A DNA stretch of 40,211 nucleotides, from NCBI RefSeq assembly GCF_900112365.1, contig NZ_FOLQ01000033.1:1-40211 (forward strand), in the 5' to 3' direction. How positions within the stretch are numbered: the stretch's first letter is position 1; each line of letters starts with the position of its first letter. This document shows positions 27,184 through 36,032 of the stretch, one piece after another. The position numbers and the translations under genes were made by a program. This stretch comes from Spirosoma endophyticum. Lineage in GTDB: Bacteria > Bacteroidota > Bacteroidia > Cytophagales > Spirosomataceae. The notes beneath the pieces were generated by a model. The model did no database searches, was not told the DNA's origin, and saw only the letters and a program-made list of their open reading frames with translations.

Positions 27184-28296
27184 ATGAAAACTCAATCAAT
27201 ACGGTTGCTTTCGGCAGTCTTGCTGGCTTGCCTGACAGGGTTGGTATGGCCATTGTATGGACAAACAGTCAGTAAGCCGATCAGCATTGGTGCCTATTAT
27301 TACGATGGATGGGGTGGTAAAAACCCCAAAGCCAACGACCCCAACGAACCCTGGGCCAAAACAGCACCCCGGCAGGTTACCAAACGAATGCTGAATGAAT
27401 TTGCTGATCGTGAGCCGGTATGGGGGTGGCGACATGATTCGCAGGAAATTATGGAGCGGCAGATTGATTTAGCGGCTGATAATGGGATCGAGTTTTTTCT
27501 CTTTTGCTGGTACTGGCGCGATGCTAACGGCCCTTTTAACCCGGAAAAAATAGCAACCCTGCCTCAGCATGAAAGCATGCAGCGGTATCTCAAGGCAAAA
27601 AATAAAAATCGGATCAAGTTTGGGTTGCTGGTTGCCAATCATCAGGGCGCCGAAATTAACGGTACCGAGAACTGGCAAAAAGCAACCGAGCACTGGATGC
27701 AGTATTTTAATGACCCGCAATACGTTAAGGTTGATTCTAAACCACTGGTGGTTGTTTTTAACGCGAAGGGCATCGAAAACGCTGACCTTAGCGGCATGCA
27801 GGAGGTGGCTCAGAAAAACAGCCTGGCTGGACTGACGATTGCCGGGTGTGGCAATACGACGGGAAAGAATTTTACCGTAACAACCCATTACAACGTAGTG
27901 CCAGGTTATTCGGCGGGTTCGCAGGAACACCCGTATAGCGAACTAGTCGATGCCCAACGTAGCAAGTGGCAGGGGTCAGCGCAACAGCCCTATATTCCGA
28001 CGGTGATTGTGGGCTGGGATAAACGCCCTTGGGAAGATGCCAGCGGCAACGGCAAAGGGGGCGCTAAGCAGGGCTGGTATTATACCGGTCGTACACCCAA
28101 ACAGTTCAGAACATTCCTGAACGATGCGGTTTCCTGGATGGATACGCACCCGGAGCAGACTTCAAAAGAACGAATGCTATTAATATACGCCTGGAACGAA
28201 CTTGGAGAAGGTGGCTACCTGGTACCTACCAAGGCTGACCCAACTGGAAGCTACCTGAAGGTTGTCAAGAAGGTGGCCTCCAGACACAAAAAATAA
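27184..28296 (+). CDS. WbsX/GH99-like secreted glycosidase, copy 1
   Basis: A 370-residue protein from ATG 27184 with a signal peptide ending near LYGQ. It has the pattern of the WbsX family (Pfam PF14307), whose fold is related to GH71/GH99 hydrolases: IGAYYYDGW at the N-terminus, DREPVWGW, EFFLFCWYWR, GLLVANHQG, IVGWDKRPW and the C-terminal YAWNELGEGGYLVPT with two candidate acidic catalytic residues. GH99 enzymes are endo-alpha-mannanases. Some WbsX proteins are annotated as glycosyltransferases, but a secreted copy in a PUL argues for a hydrolase. The substrate is inferred, not shown. Confidence 0.75.
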   Translation: MKTQSIRLLSAVLLACLTGLVWPLYGQTVSKPISIGAYYYDGWGGKNPKANDPNEPWAKTAPRQVTKRMLNEFADREPVWGWRHDSQEIMERQIDLAADNGIEFFLFCWYWRDANGPFNPEKIATLPQHESMQRYLKAKNKNRIKFGLLVANHQGAEINGTENWQKATEHWMQYFNDPQYVKVDSKPLVVVFNAKGIENADLSGMQEVAQKNSLAGLTIAGCGNTTGKNFTVTTHYNVVPGYSAGSQEHPYSELVDAQRSKWQGSAQQPYIPTVIVGWDKRPWEDASGNGKGGAKQGWYYTGRTPKQFRTFLNDAVSWMDTHPEQTSKERMLLIYAWNELGEGGYLVPTKADPTGSYLKVVKKVASRHKK

Positions 28297-28330
28297 AGCT
28301 GATAATAGTTGCTTACAACTAAACTTTAGT

Positions 28331-29299
28331 ATGATAACAAGATTCTTTCTGGCCGTTTTGACTGGCGTGGCTACTATGGCCAGCGTGTATGCGCAAAAAT
28401 TTACCATCCCGGTTTTCCCTGACACGCAGAGCGAAGTTGGTAGTAACCACGCTATGTTCAACAGTCGGATCAAATGGGTGATCGACCACAAGGATTCGCT
28501 GAATATTCCAATGGTTTTACACGTTGGTGATGTCGTTAACTTTGATAATTACGACCATTTTGAAGTCGCCAGCAAAGGTTTCGACCAGTTCGACGCGCAT
28601 CATATTCCGTATGCTATTACGCTGGGAAACCATGATACGGAGGCTGTTGGGTTCAATAGTGGCAGTGCGGCTCCGGGCAATGTGAATCAGAACCTGCGGA
28701 AAACGCACAAGTTCAATGCCTATTTTCCCGTTAGTCGGTTTACGCACCAGCGCGGCCGGTATGAAGCGGATAAGAGCGATAACGCTTACTACACCTTTAA
28801 AGTTGGTTTAACTAACTGGCTAGTGATCAGTCTGGAGTTTTGCCCGCGAATGGGGCCAATTAATTGGGCGGGGGATATTATTAAGGAGTATTTCAATTAC
28901 AATGTGATCATTCTTACCCACTACCACCTGACCACAAAAGGAGAAATTGACACGCGTAACGCCGGGTACGGCGACTTTAGTCCACAGGTTGTGTATGACC
29001 GACTGGTTAAAAAATACGCCAACGTACGGTTTGTGCTGAGTGGACACGTAATGAGTTCCGCGTTGAAAGTAGATACCGGCGAACAGGGCAATAAAGTATA
29101 CCAGATTCTCCAGAACTACCAGAACGAAGATCTGGGAGGAGGATACATCCGGTTACTCTCGTTCGACATGGACAAAAAGACCGTTTCGGCCAGTATGTAT
29201 TCTCCGTTTTATAAAAAGACCAAAGAGGATACGTCCCGGTTTGTGCTGGAAGGCGTCGACCTGATCAAACAAGGCGAAGAACGGGCACTAAAACGATAA
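28331..29299 (+). CDS. Secreted calcineurin-like metallophosphoesterase
   Basis: A 322-residue protein from ATG 28331 with a signal peptide (MITRFFLAVLTGVATMASVYAQ). Metallophosphoesterase motifs are in order: PDTQ (D31, with Gln33 in place of the usual His), GDVVN (D67), GNHD (N100, H101, D102), THYH (H197, H199) and SGHV (H239). It should cleave a phosphate mono- or diester outside the cytoplasm. It sits between two paralogous WbsX/GH99-like genes, 34 bases after one and 41 before the other, so it likely acts on the same glycan. The exact bond is unknown. Confidence 0.85.
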   Translation: MITRFFLAVLTGVATMASVYAQKFTIPVFPDTQSEVGSNHAMFNSRIKWVIDHKDSLNIPMVLHVGDVVNFDNYDHFEVASKGFDQFDAHHIPYAITLGNHDTEAVGFNSGSAAPGNVNQNLRKTHKFNAYFPVSRFTHQRGRYEADKSDNAYYTFKVGLTNWLVISLEFCPRMGPINWAGDIIKEYFNYNVIILTHYHLTTKGEIDTRNAGYGDFSPQVVYDRLVKKYANVRFVLSGHVMSSALKVDTGEQGNKVYQILQNYQNEDLGGGYIRLLSFDMDKKTVSASMYSPFYKKTKEDTSRFVLEGVDLIKQGEERALKR

Positions 29300-29340
29300 G
29301 TAAACTCATCTCTAGCGCATTTTCCCTTCCCTCCATATCG

Positions 29341-30426
29341 ATGCTACGTTCACAATCTGTTCTGACCATTTGGCTATCAGTAGCCTTGTTTTTTACCGGA
29401 GATCAACTACTGGCCCAAAAAGGCAAAAATAAAATAGGTGCCTATTATTTTGACGGCTGGAGCGGCACTACGTTCCACATCACCGACGACCTGAAAAACA
29501 ACTATTCTGACCGGGAGCCTGTATGGGGATGGGTAACGAGTAAGCAGGAGATCGTTGACGAGCAGATTACGCTAGCGGCCAATGCCGGGCTTTCGTTTTT
29601 TAGTTTTTGCTGGTACCATCGCAATGGTCGTACTGTCGAAGAACTCCCCGAAAACAGAGCCCTGTCTTTATATAAAAACTCAAAGAATGTCAAAAAGCTG
29701 GAATACTGTTTACTGGTTGCTAATCACGGCGGTTTTGATGTAGGTCCAGAAAACTGGGAGAAGCTTACTGATATCTGGCTGGCCGAATTCAAACATCCCC
29801 AGTATATGCGGGTAGCCGATAAGCCACTGCTTATTTTTTTTGAATTCACCTCGCTCATCAAAAATTTTGGCTCGCCGGAAGCGGTCAGCGCGGCTTTCGA
29901 CAAGTTAAGAAAGCGTGCCGTTGAAGCAGGACTGCCCGGCGCGTCAATTGCTATTTGTGCCGGCTCGCCCGATGGCATAACGAAGGCCGAGAGTTCGGGC
30001 GCGGATATTATCACCGGATACAATTATCACAGCATAGGCTTTAAGGGGCCTAACCAGGCTATCCCTATCGATACGTTGCATGCAGCCGAACAGCAACTGT
30101 GGAGCAAGCTGAGCAACGCTGTGAAGAAACCCTACATACCCGTGTCTACAATGGGCTGGGACCCGCGCCCCTGGTCGAATGATAAAAATAAATACCAGGA
30201 GAAACCATACTTCACCGGATTTTCAGTCCAGTCAGTTCAGCAGTCGGTTAACGGTTTGCTTAACTGGATGAATACCCATGATTCTTCACTGACTAGTGAA
30301 CGGATTGGCCTGCTTTACGCCTGGAACGAGAACGGAGAAGGAGCCTGGCTGACACCTGGAAAACAAGGCTTAAACCCGCTAATTGGGCTAAAGTCGGCTC
30401 TTTCCGGCAAAAAGAAAATTAAGTAG
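29341..30426 (+). CDS. WbsX/GH99-like secreted glycosidase, copy 2
   Basis: A 361-residue paralogue of the protein at 27184. It has IGAYYFDGW, DREPVWGW, SFFSFCWYHR, LLVANHGG, MGWDPRPW and C-terminal YAWNENGEGAWLTPG, so all blocks are shared with copy 1. A signal peptide ends near LLAQ. Differences cluster in the middle, where this copy has a longer insertion (about 165-205). It closes PUL2. The two copies probably cut different linkages or branch contexts of one glycan. Confidence 0.75.
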   Translation: MLRSQSVLTIWLSVALFFTGDQLLAQKGKNKIGAYYFDGWSGTTFHITDDLKNNYSDREPVWGWVTSKQEIVDEQITLAANAGLSFFSFCWYHRNGRTVEELPENRALSLYKNSKNVKKLEYCLLVANHGGFDVGPENWEKLTDIWLAEFKHPQYMRVADKPLLIFFEFTSLIKNFGSPEAVSAAFDKLRKRAVEAGLPGASIAICAGSPDGITKAESSGADIITGYNYHSIGFKGPNQAIPIDTLHAAEQQLWSKLSNAVKKPYIPVSTMGWDPRPWSNDKNKYQEKPYFTGFSVQSVQQSVNGLLNWMNTHDSSLTSERIGLLYAWNENGEGAWLTPGKQGLNPLIGLKSALSGKKKIK

Positions 30427-30810
30427 AGCGAGACTATTACATTCATTACTTGGTAGAAGCATCAGTTATAATAGATTTATCAATTCTCAATAGTCCGGTA
30501 AATTCTTGCAGCCATTCAGCCGAAGCTATAAAGCTGACGTATTTGGGAGTTATTTAAACTAATGTTAGCCGCTTCGGGCAAGATTGATATAAACCGCTTT
30601 AATAATAACTCATTGTGATAGCGGGTTTTAACATCGACCATTGTGAAAGCCTTGCGCTCGTCTGCTTGAGCCGTCAAGCCCTGTTCCACTTTGGCTACAT
30701 TGATCGACCACAAGGCCATATTAGCAGAAAATTTAAGCTTGTTAACCGAGCGGGCTTGGCATTCCATCAGGCCAATAAACTGTTTAGCATCGCGGATCAG
30801 AAACTCCTAC

Positions 30811-30826
30811 CGCTTCGGTGGTCCGA
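30811..30826 (-). repeat. 16-bp GC-rich unit, copy 7
   Basis: On the minus strand the unit TCGGACCACCGAAGCG sits inside the IS4 relic between YYRL and EFLIRDAK. The spacing of the Y2R3E6K signature requires removal of exactly 16 nt here. It matches the consensus CGGGGCCGCCNNNGCG at 9 of the 13 fixed positions. Confidence 0.6.
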
Positions 30827-30944
30827 TGCTAGTGCAGCCGATAATAGTATATCAATTGACGAGCATCTAAAGTAAGGTCGTTTGAGAAGTAAGGACGATA
30901 GCTGCGGAAAACGCCCGGCTCATTAAGGGGTTCTCGTTGCAAAA

Positions 30945-30964
30945 GGGCCGCTCCGGCGTACCGG
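30945..30964. repeat. GC-rich unit-related segment in the IS4 relic
   Basis: GGGCCGCTCCGGCGTACCGG shares GGGCCGCTCCG with the unit at 12473 and GGCGTACCGG with the cluster at 33145-33154. The transposase frame is too decayed here to fix the insert ends. Confidence 0.4.
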
Positions 30965-31054
30965 GATTTATATGGTAAGCAACCGCAATGACGGACCGTG
31001 GGTTCTATAGTTGAAATAAGCTGATTGTTGATAATCAGTGCCTTATCAAAAAGG

Positions 31055-31070
31055 GCGGGCCGCCGATGCG
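31055..31070 (+). repeat. 16-bp GC-rich unit, copy 8
   Basis: GCGGGCCGCCGATGCG lies in the IS4 relic and matches the consensus except at positions 1 and 2. The same GCCGATGCGGT context is seen at 12338. Confidence 0.6.
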
Positions 31071-31120
31071 GTATATGAACAAAGTCCCTAAAAACGTCCA
31101 ATCTATTCAATCAGAGCAGG

Positions 31121-31546
31121 TAGTATATTTTATCAAAAAGAAATCTTGTATGATAAATACTATCTTAAATTGCTGATAATCAACTTGCACCTAAATATGT
31201 AGTTGCTTACCGCAGATTACTGGACATGAGATATAGTGAGTAAAAAAGTGAAACGACATGTTGATAAACGTTTCTTGCTTGACCACCGGAACAGCCAGCA
31301 GATTATAGCGGGTTGGCCCGTTAGGTCGCGGTTTGACTCCGCCAATTTAGCGCTAATACGCCTAGTACATTTTCAGCCGGTAAAAGCTAATGCCGTATTT
31401 ACATTAAATTATAACTCCCTTTCAGTAAACCATCGGCCTTTACATCCGTCTTATAGGTAAATCCAATTAGCAGGAGATTGTCGATTTAAGTAGAAATGAT
31501 CCTTAACTCAGTTCGCTCACGTATCTATTTATTGGGTTTGGCACCT
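31121..31546. other. Intergenic stretch, no convincing gene
   Basis: A 74-codon plus-strand frame at 31236-31460 has no family features, and I do not accept it as a gene. The stretch probably holds upstream remnants of the IS4 element and the promoter of the OmpA-family gene. Confidence 0.4.
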
Positions 31547-32923
31547 ATGAAGCAGCCCTATTTTATTCTTCTTATGTTAACCGGGCTAAACTCGGCCTGC
31601 ATGGTTGGCTCCTACCCGACGGGTAACCCCTCAGGTGGTGGGCAACAATATCCCTCCAGCGGTCAGCAATCACCCGATGATACCTATCCGAATCGGTATC
31701 CAAATACAAACCCTAGTTCAGGGGGTCAGCCGGGCCGCGGCCGTACGGCTGATCCTGGCGTAACAGTGAACAGTATTCGCCTGACTCGTGATTACACGAT
31801 TCTAAATTTGACCTACACAGACCAGAACAAGCCGAGCTACGACCGAAACGGGCGTCAGGTATCAACCGGCACGATTGGTTTCGATCCTACCGGCTATTTG
31901 GTAGCGGCCAATGGAGCCAGAACGTTTGCGTTTGTGAAGGTCGAAGGGATTCCGGTAAAAAAAGAGCAACTTAATCCGGCTACTGGAAAAAAGGTTCTTG
32001 TCGGCAGAAATACGTTTCCTGGCGACCAGATCGCGTTTACCCTCTATTTCGAGCGCCTGGATAAAGGGCTAGAAAATTTTGATTTGTTCGAGTGCGTTAA
32101 CGACCAATACATTTGCTGGAACATCTATAATCTGCATGTCGATAATCCAGCCGATCAAGTAGTTTACACGCCCCCAACCACGCCGACGCCCGTTCCACCC
32201 AGATCGTCACCTGCCCCAAAAAACCAAAAACTGCCACAAGTTTCGGGCGAATCAGGGGGCGAAATGGAAACTCCGAAAGCTAAACCAGCACCTGTAGCTA
32301 CAGTAGTGACGGTATCAGGTGTAGTGAGCGATGCGAAAAATAAACGACCGGTTACGGCTACGATTGATTACCAGCTTTCGGCCAGCAAACAAGTACTGGA
32401 TTCGGTACAGAGTTTTGCTTCGACTGGAATTTACCGAATGAGCTTAGCGAAAGGGCAAGTGTATACCTACGTGGCCTCAGCGCGGGGGTATCAATCGGCC
32501 AGTGGCGTGTTGGATTTAAGTAAAGTAGCAGGCGGACAAAAACTCACGCGTGACATTGCGCTAACACCTTTAGCGGTGGGCGACAAAATCACGTTGAAGA
32601 ACATTTATTTCGAGATGTCGAAGTCAGATTTGCTGTCGGCTTCGTTTGCCGAATTAGATAAATTAGCGGCTATGATGCAGGATAATCCCAACATGACTAT
32701 CCGCCTCGAAGGACACACGGACATTATCGGTGATCACGACAAAAACGGGCAACTCTCCCGCGACCGGGTAATCGCCTGTCAGCGTTACTTGGCTCAAAAA
32801 GGCATTGATTTGGCGCGTGTACAGGCTGTGGGCTACGGCGATACGCGCCCTATCCTAACCAAAGGCACCGACGAAGAACGCAAAGTGAACCGGCGGGTTG
32901 AGTTCGTCATTCTGGCGATCTAA
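31547..32923 (+). CDS. OmpA-family lipoprotein with carboxypeptidase-like domain
   Basis: A 458-residue envelope protein from ATG 31547, which gives a lipoprotein signal (MKQPYFILLMLTGLNSAC). After the Cys comes a Gly/Pro/Ser-rich linker (about 20-75), a domain of unknown fold (about 75-205, SIRLTRDYTILNLTY), a Pro-rich linker, a carboxypeptidase-regulatory-like beta domain (about 255-340, VSGVVSDAKNKRPVTATIDY) and a C-terminal OmpA domain (about 345-458). The last has IYFEMSKSDLL, LEGHTDIIG, LSRDRV, VGYGDTRPI and NRRVEFVI, which binds peptidoglycan. It likely anchors or shapes the cell envelope. It stands alone. Confidence 0.85.
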   Translation: MKQPYFILLMLTGLNSACMVGSYPTGNPSGGGQQYPSSGQQSPDDTYPNRYPNTNPSSGGQPGRGRTADPGVTVNSIRLTRDYTILNLTYTDQNKPSYDRNGRQVSTGTIGFDPTGYLVAANGARTFAFVKVEGIPVKKEQLNPATGKKVLVGRNTFPGDQIAFTLYFERLDKGLENFDLFECVNDQYICWNIYNLHVDNPADQVVYTPPTTPTPVPPRSSPAPKNQKLPQVSGESGGEMETPKAKPAPVATVVTVSGVVSDAKNKRPVTATIDYQLSASKQVLDSVQSFASTGIYRMSLAKGQVYTYVASARGYQSASGVLDLSKVAGGQKLTRDIALTPLAVGDKITLKNIYFEMSKSDLLSASFAELDKLAAMMQDNPNMTIRLEGHTDIIGDHDKNGQLSRDRVIACQRYLAQKGIDLARVQAVGYGDTRPILTKGTDEERKVNRRVEFVILAI

Positions 32924-33340
32924 TAGTAAGGTTAAAGGCATAAAAGTCATAATTTACTGATGCTTATGCTACTGATAGAGTTGGATAGATAGTTAAAAAT
33001 CACAGTCTCACAATTCGCTCCTGATTGAGACAATTAATCGTTCATCTATCTGCACCATAAATGGGGCATTTAAGTGGACGGTTTTCCCTAGTAACTGTCA
33101 AGTGATACCGCACCGCCGGGCGGCCCCGCGGAATGCCGGACCACGGCGTACCGGCCACCGCGCTACTATCCGTAGCATACGGGTTTATGCCAACTACTAA
33201 AATTATACACTACCTGAATCAGCAAGTTTATGGATTGTACCGGCTTTAGCCATCAGTAAGTAGGCAGTAACTTGGTTGACTTTAGCTTACTGGGTGCAAT
33301 TGCCTATTATTTCGTCAGATGCCTTCCATAAATGAGTTTC
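32924..33340. other. Intergenic stretch holding inverted-repeat copy 1
   Basis: No gene is visible. The stretch is dominated by the 166-bp inverted repeat at 33018-33183, with its GC-rich palindrome cluster at about 33109-33165. Confidence 0.6.
33018..33183 (-). repeat. 166-bp long inverted repeat, copy 1
   Basis: The reverse complement aligns without net gaps to 36943-37108. By hand count it is about 86 percent identical overall and close to identical over the inner 100 bp. The inner side holds a cluster of GC-rich dyads (CCGGACCACGGCGTACCGG, GCGGGGCCGCCCG on the minus strand). The middle holds CACTTGACAG and GTCCACTTAAATGCCCCATT on the minus strand. The outer end is the start-codon motif ATGAA-N7-TGTCTCAA-N3-GGAG. 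Confidence 0.85.
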
Positions 33341-33790
33341 ATGAAATTCACTGCATTTACAGCTTTACTGGTTATACTCATTGCGGTGTTTGGCTGTGCC
33401 AAAAAGGTCGCGCCAACAGTTGCTGTTGTTCCTTTCACTAAGGAGTCAATGGACGTACCCGTTGATTCAATACCTGACACATCAAATCCCTTATGCCATA
33501 TCGAAGGACCCGTAGTCATGCGGCTACATGATGCCGAAGGCTACGTGAAGTATCGGGAGAGCGTCGGGCTATGGTACATTACCTATGTTGAACCGCTACC
33601 ACCTGGCACCGGTACGGATACGGCTTATAATGGCTTTGTTTGCAACATGCCCAACGCGTACATGAAGATAGGGTTGAAGGTTCGGTTCAGTGGTCAGTAC
33701 TACCATGCCAGGAAATATATCCCTAGTACGCGCGCTGAAGAAGTGCGGTTATACCTCATCTTAAAACAGATTCATACGGGCAGCGACTAG
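33341..33790 (+). CDS. Small lipoprotein of unknown function
   Basis: 149 residues from ATG 33341 (MKFTAFTALLVILIAVFGC), a clear lipoprotein signal with VFGC lipobox. An in-frame ATG at 33332 adds three residues. The mature part has YVKYRESVGLWYITYVEPLP and two further cysteines (PLCHIEG, FVCNMPN). I do not recognise the family. It is the first gene inside the 3.8-kb block bounded by the inverted repeats. Confidence 0.65.
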   Translation: MKFTAFTALLVILIAVFGCAKKVAPTVAVVPFTKESMDVPVDSIPDTSNPLCHIEGPVVMRLHDAEGYVKYRESVGLWYITYVEPLPPGTGTDTAYNGFVCNMPNAYMKIGLKVRFSGQYYHARKYIPSTRAEEVRLYLILKQIHTGSD

Positions 33791-33893
33791 TAATTGTGCC
33801 TTGTCAAGTCCGGTTCAATAGCCCATTAGCTTAGCGTACAAGTCGTATCGTTAGAGGAAATTTTTATACACTCAGGTTTTTAGTTAACATATG

Positions 33894-34418
33894 CTAGTTA
33901 ACTTCTGCCGAGCGTCTCCTACTGAAATACGTGGGCAGTAGCGTCACCACCAGGATAATACTAACTAGGATAAAATCAACCAGGTTGCCGGTTTCAGTTG
34001 ACATTCCTTGACGCCAGCTCATACTCGTGACTAGCGGGAAGCCGATCAGCCAGCAGAGGAAGCTACTGAGTAGACCGGCTGTTAGGAACCGGATGGAAGG
34101 AGGTAACCCATGAACGACTAAAATCCTCATCAATAGCCCGCGCAGTACATACCACAAGCACTACATGGCCACCCCGAACCAACCCGCTAGATACCCGTAC
34201 AAGCTAATTGAATACAAGCTGGGCCAAAGAGAATAGGTCCTCGTGTGGAGATACCCATACAGGGCTAGCGCGGGTAATGTCGTCAAGACCAATAGCAGCG
34301 CCGTTAGCCGCATTGACGGGTCGGCTCGGGGGTCGGCTGGATAGCCCAACCAGGCCCGTAGGCGGGTATACCCCTGGCGTAACGCGGCATACAAACGGGT
34401 ATGTTCAAACGGTTTCAT
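33894..34418 (-). pseudogene. Small membrane protein gene split by an in-frame TAG
   Basis: On the minus strand one frame runs from ATG 34418 to a stop at 33894 and is interrupted only by TAG at 34161-34163. The first part (85 residues) has LTALLLVLTTLPALALYGYL as a membrane helix and ends YLAGWFGVAM. The same frame continues C-LWYVLRGLLMRILVV and has two more helices (FLTAGLLSSFLCWLIGF; LVDFILVSIILVVTLLP). The stop falls in the second predicted helix, so the gene most likely encoded a 174-residue four-helix protein and is now broken, or it is read through. The family is not recognised. Confidence 0.6.
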
Positions 34419-34602
34419 GAATCGACCTGTTACCTGGTTTCTATCTAGTATAGGTTGTTAACGTTCACGCAAAAACTGACAAGTTTAGTAGGCTAAACAG
34501 GGGATTATTTACGCGCACAAAGGTGACGATTTCTCGTTGAGGGGGCATGCGTCTGTATGTTCGCCTACAAGCTATACTTTTGACTACTCAAACGTATCGA
34601 TT

Positions 34603-35094
34603 ATGAGAGTTTTACGGCTAACGCTGATGGTCATGAATACCATCGACTTACTCGCCCAAAGCACCTTGCCGGGTATACCTACCAGAGAAGTCACCCTCAG
34701 CGATCCGCTGGTGAGGGCCGAACTAAGAAACAATTTATCCGCTTCCCAGCGAGAGGTGTACATAGGCTCCATCGTGAAGCAGGCGGGAAAGATCACCTAT
34801 ACGCTAAGCCAGGTTGGGTATACCAGTGAGCTGAAAGCGCGTCCCTGTTCGTTGTATACGATCGTGAATCATACCCTCATTTTCTTACGTACGGGCGTGG
34901 ATGAGCTGATTGAGCAAGACGCGTTCTTCCTAAACGTAGTCCTTCCGTTAACAAAAGGCCGGTTAATCAACGACCTGTTGCCCAATGGGCGTAAAAATCC
35001 CGATGTTCTGCCCTACGGTGGGTATGATCCCGTCGATATAACCATTACCCTAGAGAAGGGAAAAGTAAGCATTAGCAAAGAAGCCCAACCCTAA
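34603..35094 (+). CDS. Hypothetical exported protein
   Basis: 163 residues from ATG 34603. The N-terminus MRVLRLTLMVMNTIDLLAQ looks like a short signal peptide, so I prefer it to the in-frame start at 34537. The mature part contains SQREVYIGSIVKQAGKITYT and YGGYDPVDITITLEKGK. I do not recognise the family. It converges with the lipoprotein gene at 35185. Confidence 0.6.
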   Translation: MRVLRLTLMVMNTIDLLAQSTLPGIPTREVTLSDPLVRAELRNNLSASQREVYIGSIVKQAGKITYTLSQVGYTSELKARPCSLYTIVNHTLIFLRTGVDELIEQDAFFLNVVLPLTKGRLINDLLPNGRKNPDVLPYGGYDPVDITITLEKGKVSISKEAQP

Positions 35095-35097
35095 AAA

Positions 35098-35111
35098 GGC
35101 TACCGGGAGCC
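35098..35111. terminator. Short hairpin between convergent genes
   Basis: GGCT-ACCGGG-AGCC lies between the convergent ends at 35094 and 35185. An A tract precedes it on the plus strand, which becomes a T tract after the hairpin on the minus strand, so it could end the minus-strand gene. The stem is only four pairs. Confidence 0.3.
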
Positions 35112-35184
35112 AGGCTAATCGTAGGTCAGGTAGGTACCCCAGGCTACTAGGATACGGTTCAGCACACGACTTTCGATAATCCAA

Positions 35185-35508
35185 TTACGATCTCCTGCGA
35201 ATGGACAGAATGTTAACCCGGTTGGTGGCTTGACTGCAACTATCCGGACTGGCTGATTCGTAGCGCACCCAAACCGGGACAGGCCACGCGTTGGAGTTTT
35301 CATAATCGGATGGTATTGAGTTACTAATCAGATAGCTATCACGGTTAATTTTAATTACCAGCCCTCCGCTACTACCGGATTTACTCCAGTTATCAGCGAT
35401 CACATAGCCCTTTATAGTGGCTTCAACTTCATCTGGTTTGATGGCCGCGTCTTGGTTGCAACCGGCTAATAAAAGCAAAAGACCTAGCCTAATACGTACT
35501 TGTCTCAT
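35185..35508 (-). CDS. Small lipoprotein of unknown function
   Basis: 107 residues from ATG 35508. MRQVRIRLGLLLLLAGC is a lipoprotein signal with LLAGC lipobox. The mature part has EATIKGYVIADNWSKSGSSG and GLVIKINRDSYLISN, which suggests a small beta-rich fold. No family recognised. Confidence 0.6.
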   Translation of the reverse strand: MRQVRIRLGLLLLLAGCNQDAAIKPDEVEATIKGYVIADNWSKSGSSGGLVIKINRDSYLISNSIPSDYENSNAWPVPVWVRYESASPDSCSQATNRVNILSIRRRS

Positions 35509-35636
35509 CGTGTAAAGTCCATTTCTTATCAGATCTTAAAACGTATAGAGTAGTTGGAACCCTACATTTCTTTGTTGCCTAGTTGTCCTGGCCCCTGTTG
35601 TTACGTAAAGAGAATAAATCTCCGGTTCAGCCTGTT

Positions 35637-36032
35637 TTAAGGCAGGTTGGCGTACACGACCTTTTTGTTTTGATAACCCGCTACAACGGTGGTTATTTCT
35701 TCGGCAGTAGGATAGACTCGCTGGCCATCACACCGAAAGAAATACCCGGCAAGGCCTCCACTACCCATCATCATTTTCACTAAGAAAACGGGCTCATCTC
35801 GTAAGCTTTCCAGGTAAATACTGCCCATATAATTTCCTTGATGGGCCATTGTTGCTTTATCTTCATTGGCTTTGGTAATAATGTCTTTCAGCCAGGGGAG
35901 ATCCTTTGCGGGATTCTTTACGCCGCAACTGGATTGCCCGAACTCCGGGTTGACGTCATCCTTTTTGCCGCACATTTGGGCAGTCGACACTAAGCCGATT
36001 AAAATAAGGAGGGCAGGGATATTTTTTTTCAT
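35637..36032 (-). CDS. Small exported protein of unknown function
   Basis: 131 residues from ATG 36032 with signal MKKNIPALLILIGLVSTAQMC, possibly a lipoprotein on Cys21 although the TAQMC box is unusual. The mature part holds CGVKNPAKDLPWLKDII and YFFRCDGQRVY; the NP.KDLPWLK.I pattern occurs in small exported Bacteroidota proteins as I recall them, with no known role. Confidence 0.65.
   Translation of the reverse strand: MKKNIPALLILIGLVSTAQMCGKKDDVNPEFGQSSCGVKNPAKDLPWLKDIITKANEDKATMAHQGNYMGSIYLESLRDEPVFLVKMMMGSGGLAGYFFRCDGQRVYPTAEEITTVVAGYQNKKVVYANLP

Larger units (their letters stand above)
30480..31120 (-). pseudogene. Decayed IS4-type DDE transposase
   Basis: On the minus strand the C-terminal part is readable: FRSYRPYFSNDLTLDARQLI, then YYRL, an interruption, EFLIRDAKQFIGLMECQARS, and KAFTMVDVKTRYHNELLLKR down to LYSFG. 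After removing a 16-nt insert, the signature Y-(2)-R-(3)-E-(6)-K of IS4-family transposases regains its spacing, although two positions are now stops. The N-terminal half is mostly deleted and further pieces around 30880-31110 are frameshifted. No intact copy is present in the window. Confidence 0.75.

Noticed and set aside
30615..30875. 86-codon plus-strand frame
   Set aside because: It is the antisense shadow of the IS4-type transposase remnant, whose minus-strand reading carries recognisable motifs.
31236..31460. 74-codon plus-strand frame between the IS4 relic and the OmpA-family gene
   Set aside because: No family pattern, no signal peptide and no plausible start context; it lies in decayed DNA.
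34208..34420. 70-codon plus-strand frame over the split membrane protein
   Set aside because: Low-complexity reverse reading; the minus strand has membrane helices on both sides of the TAG.
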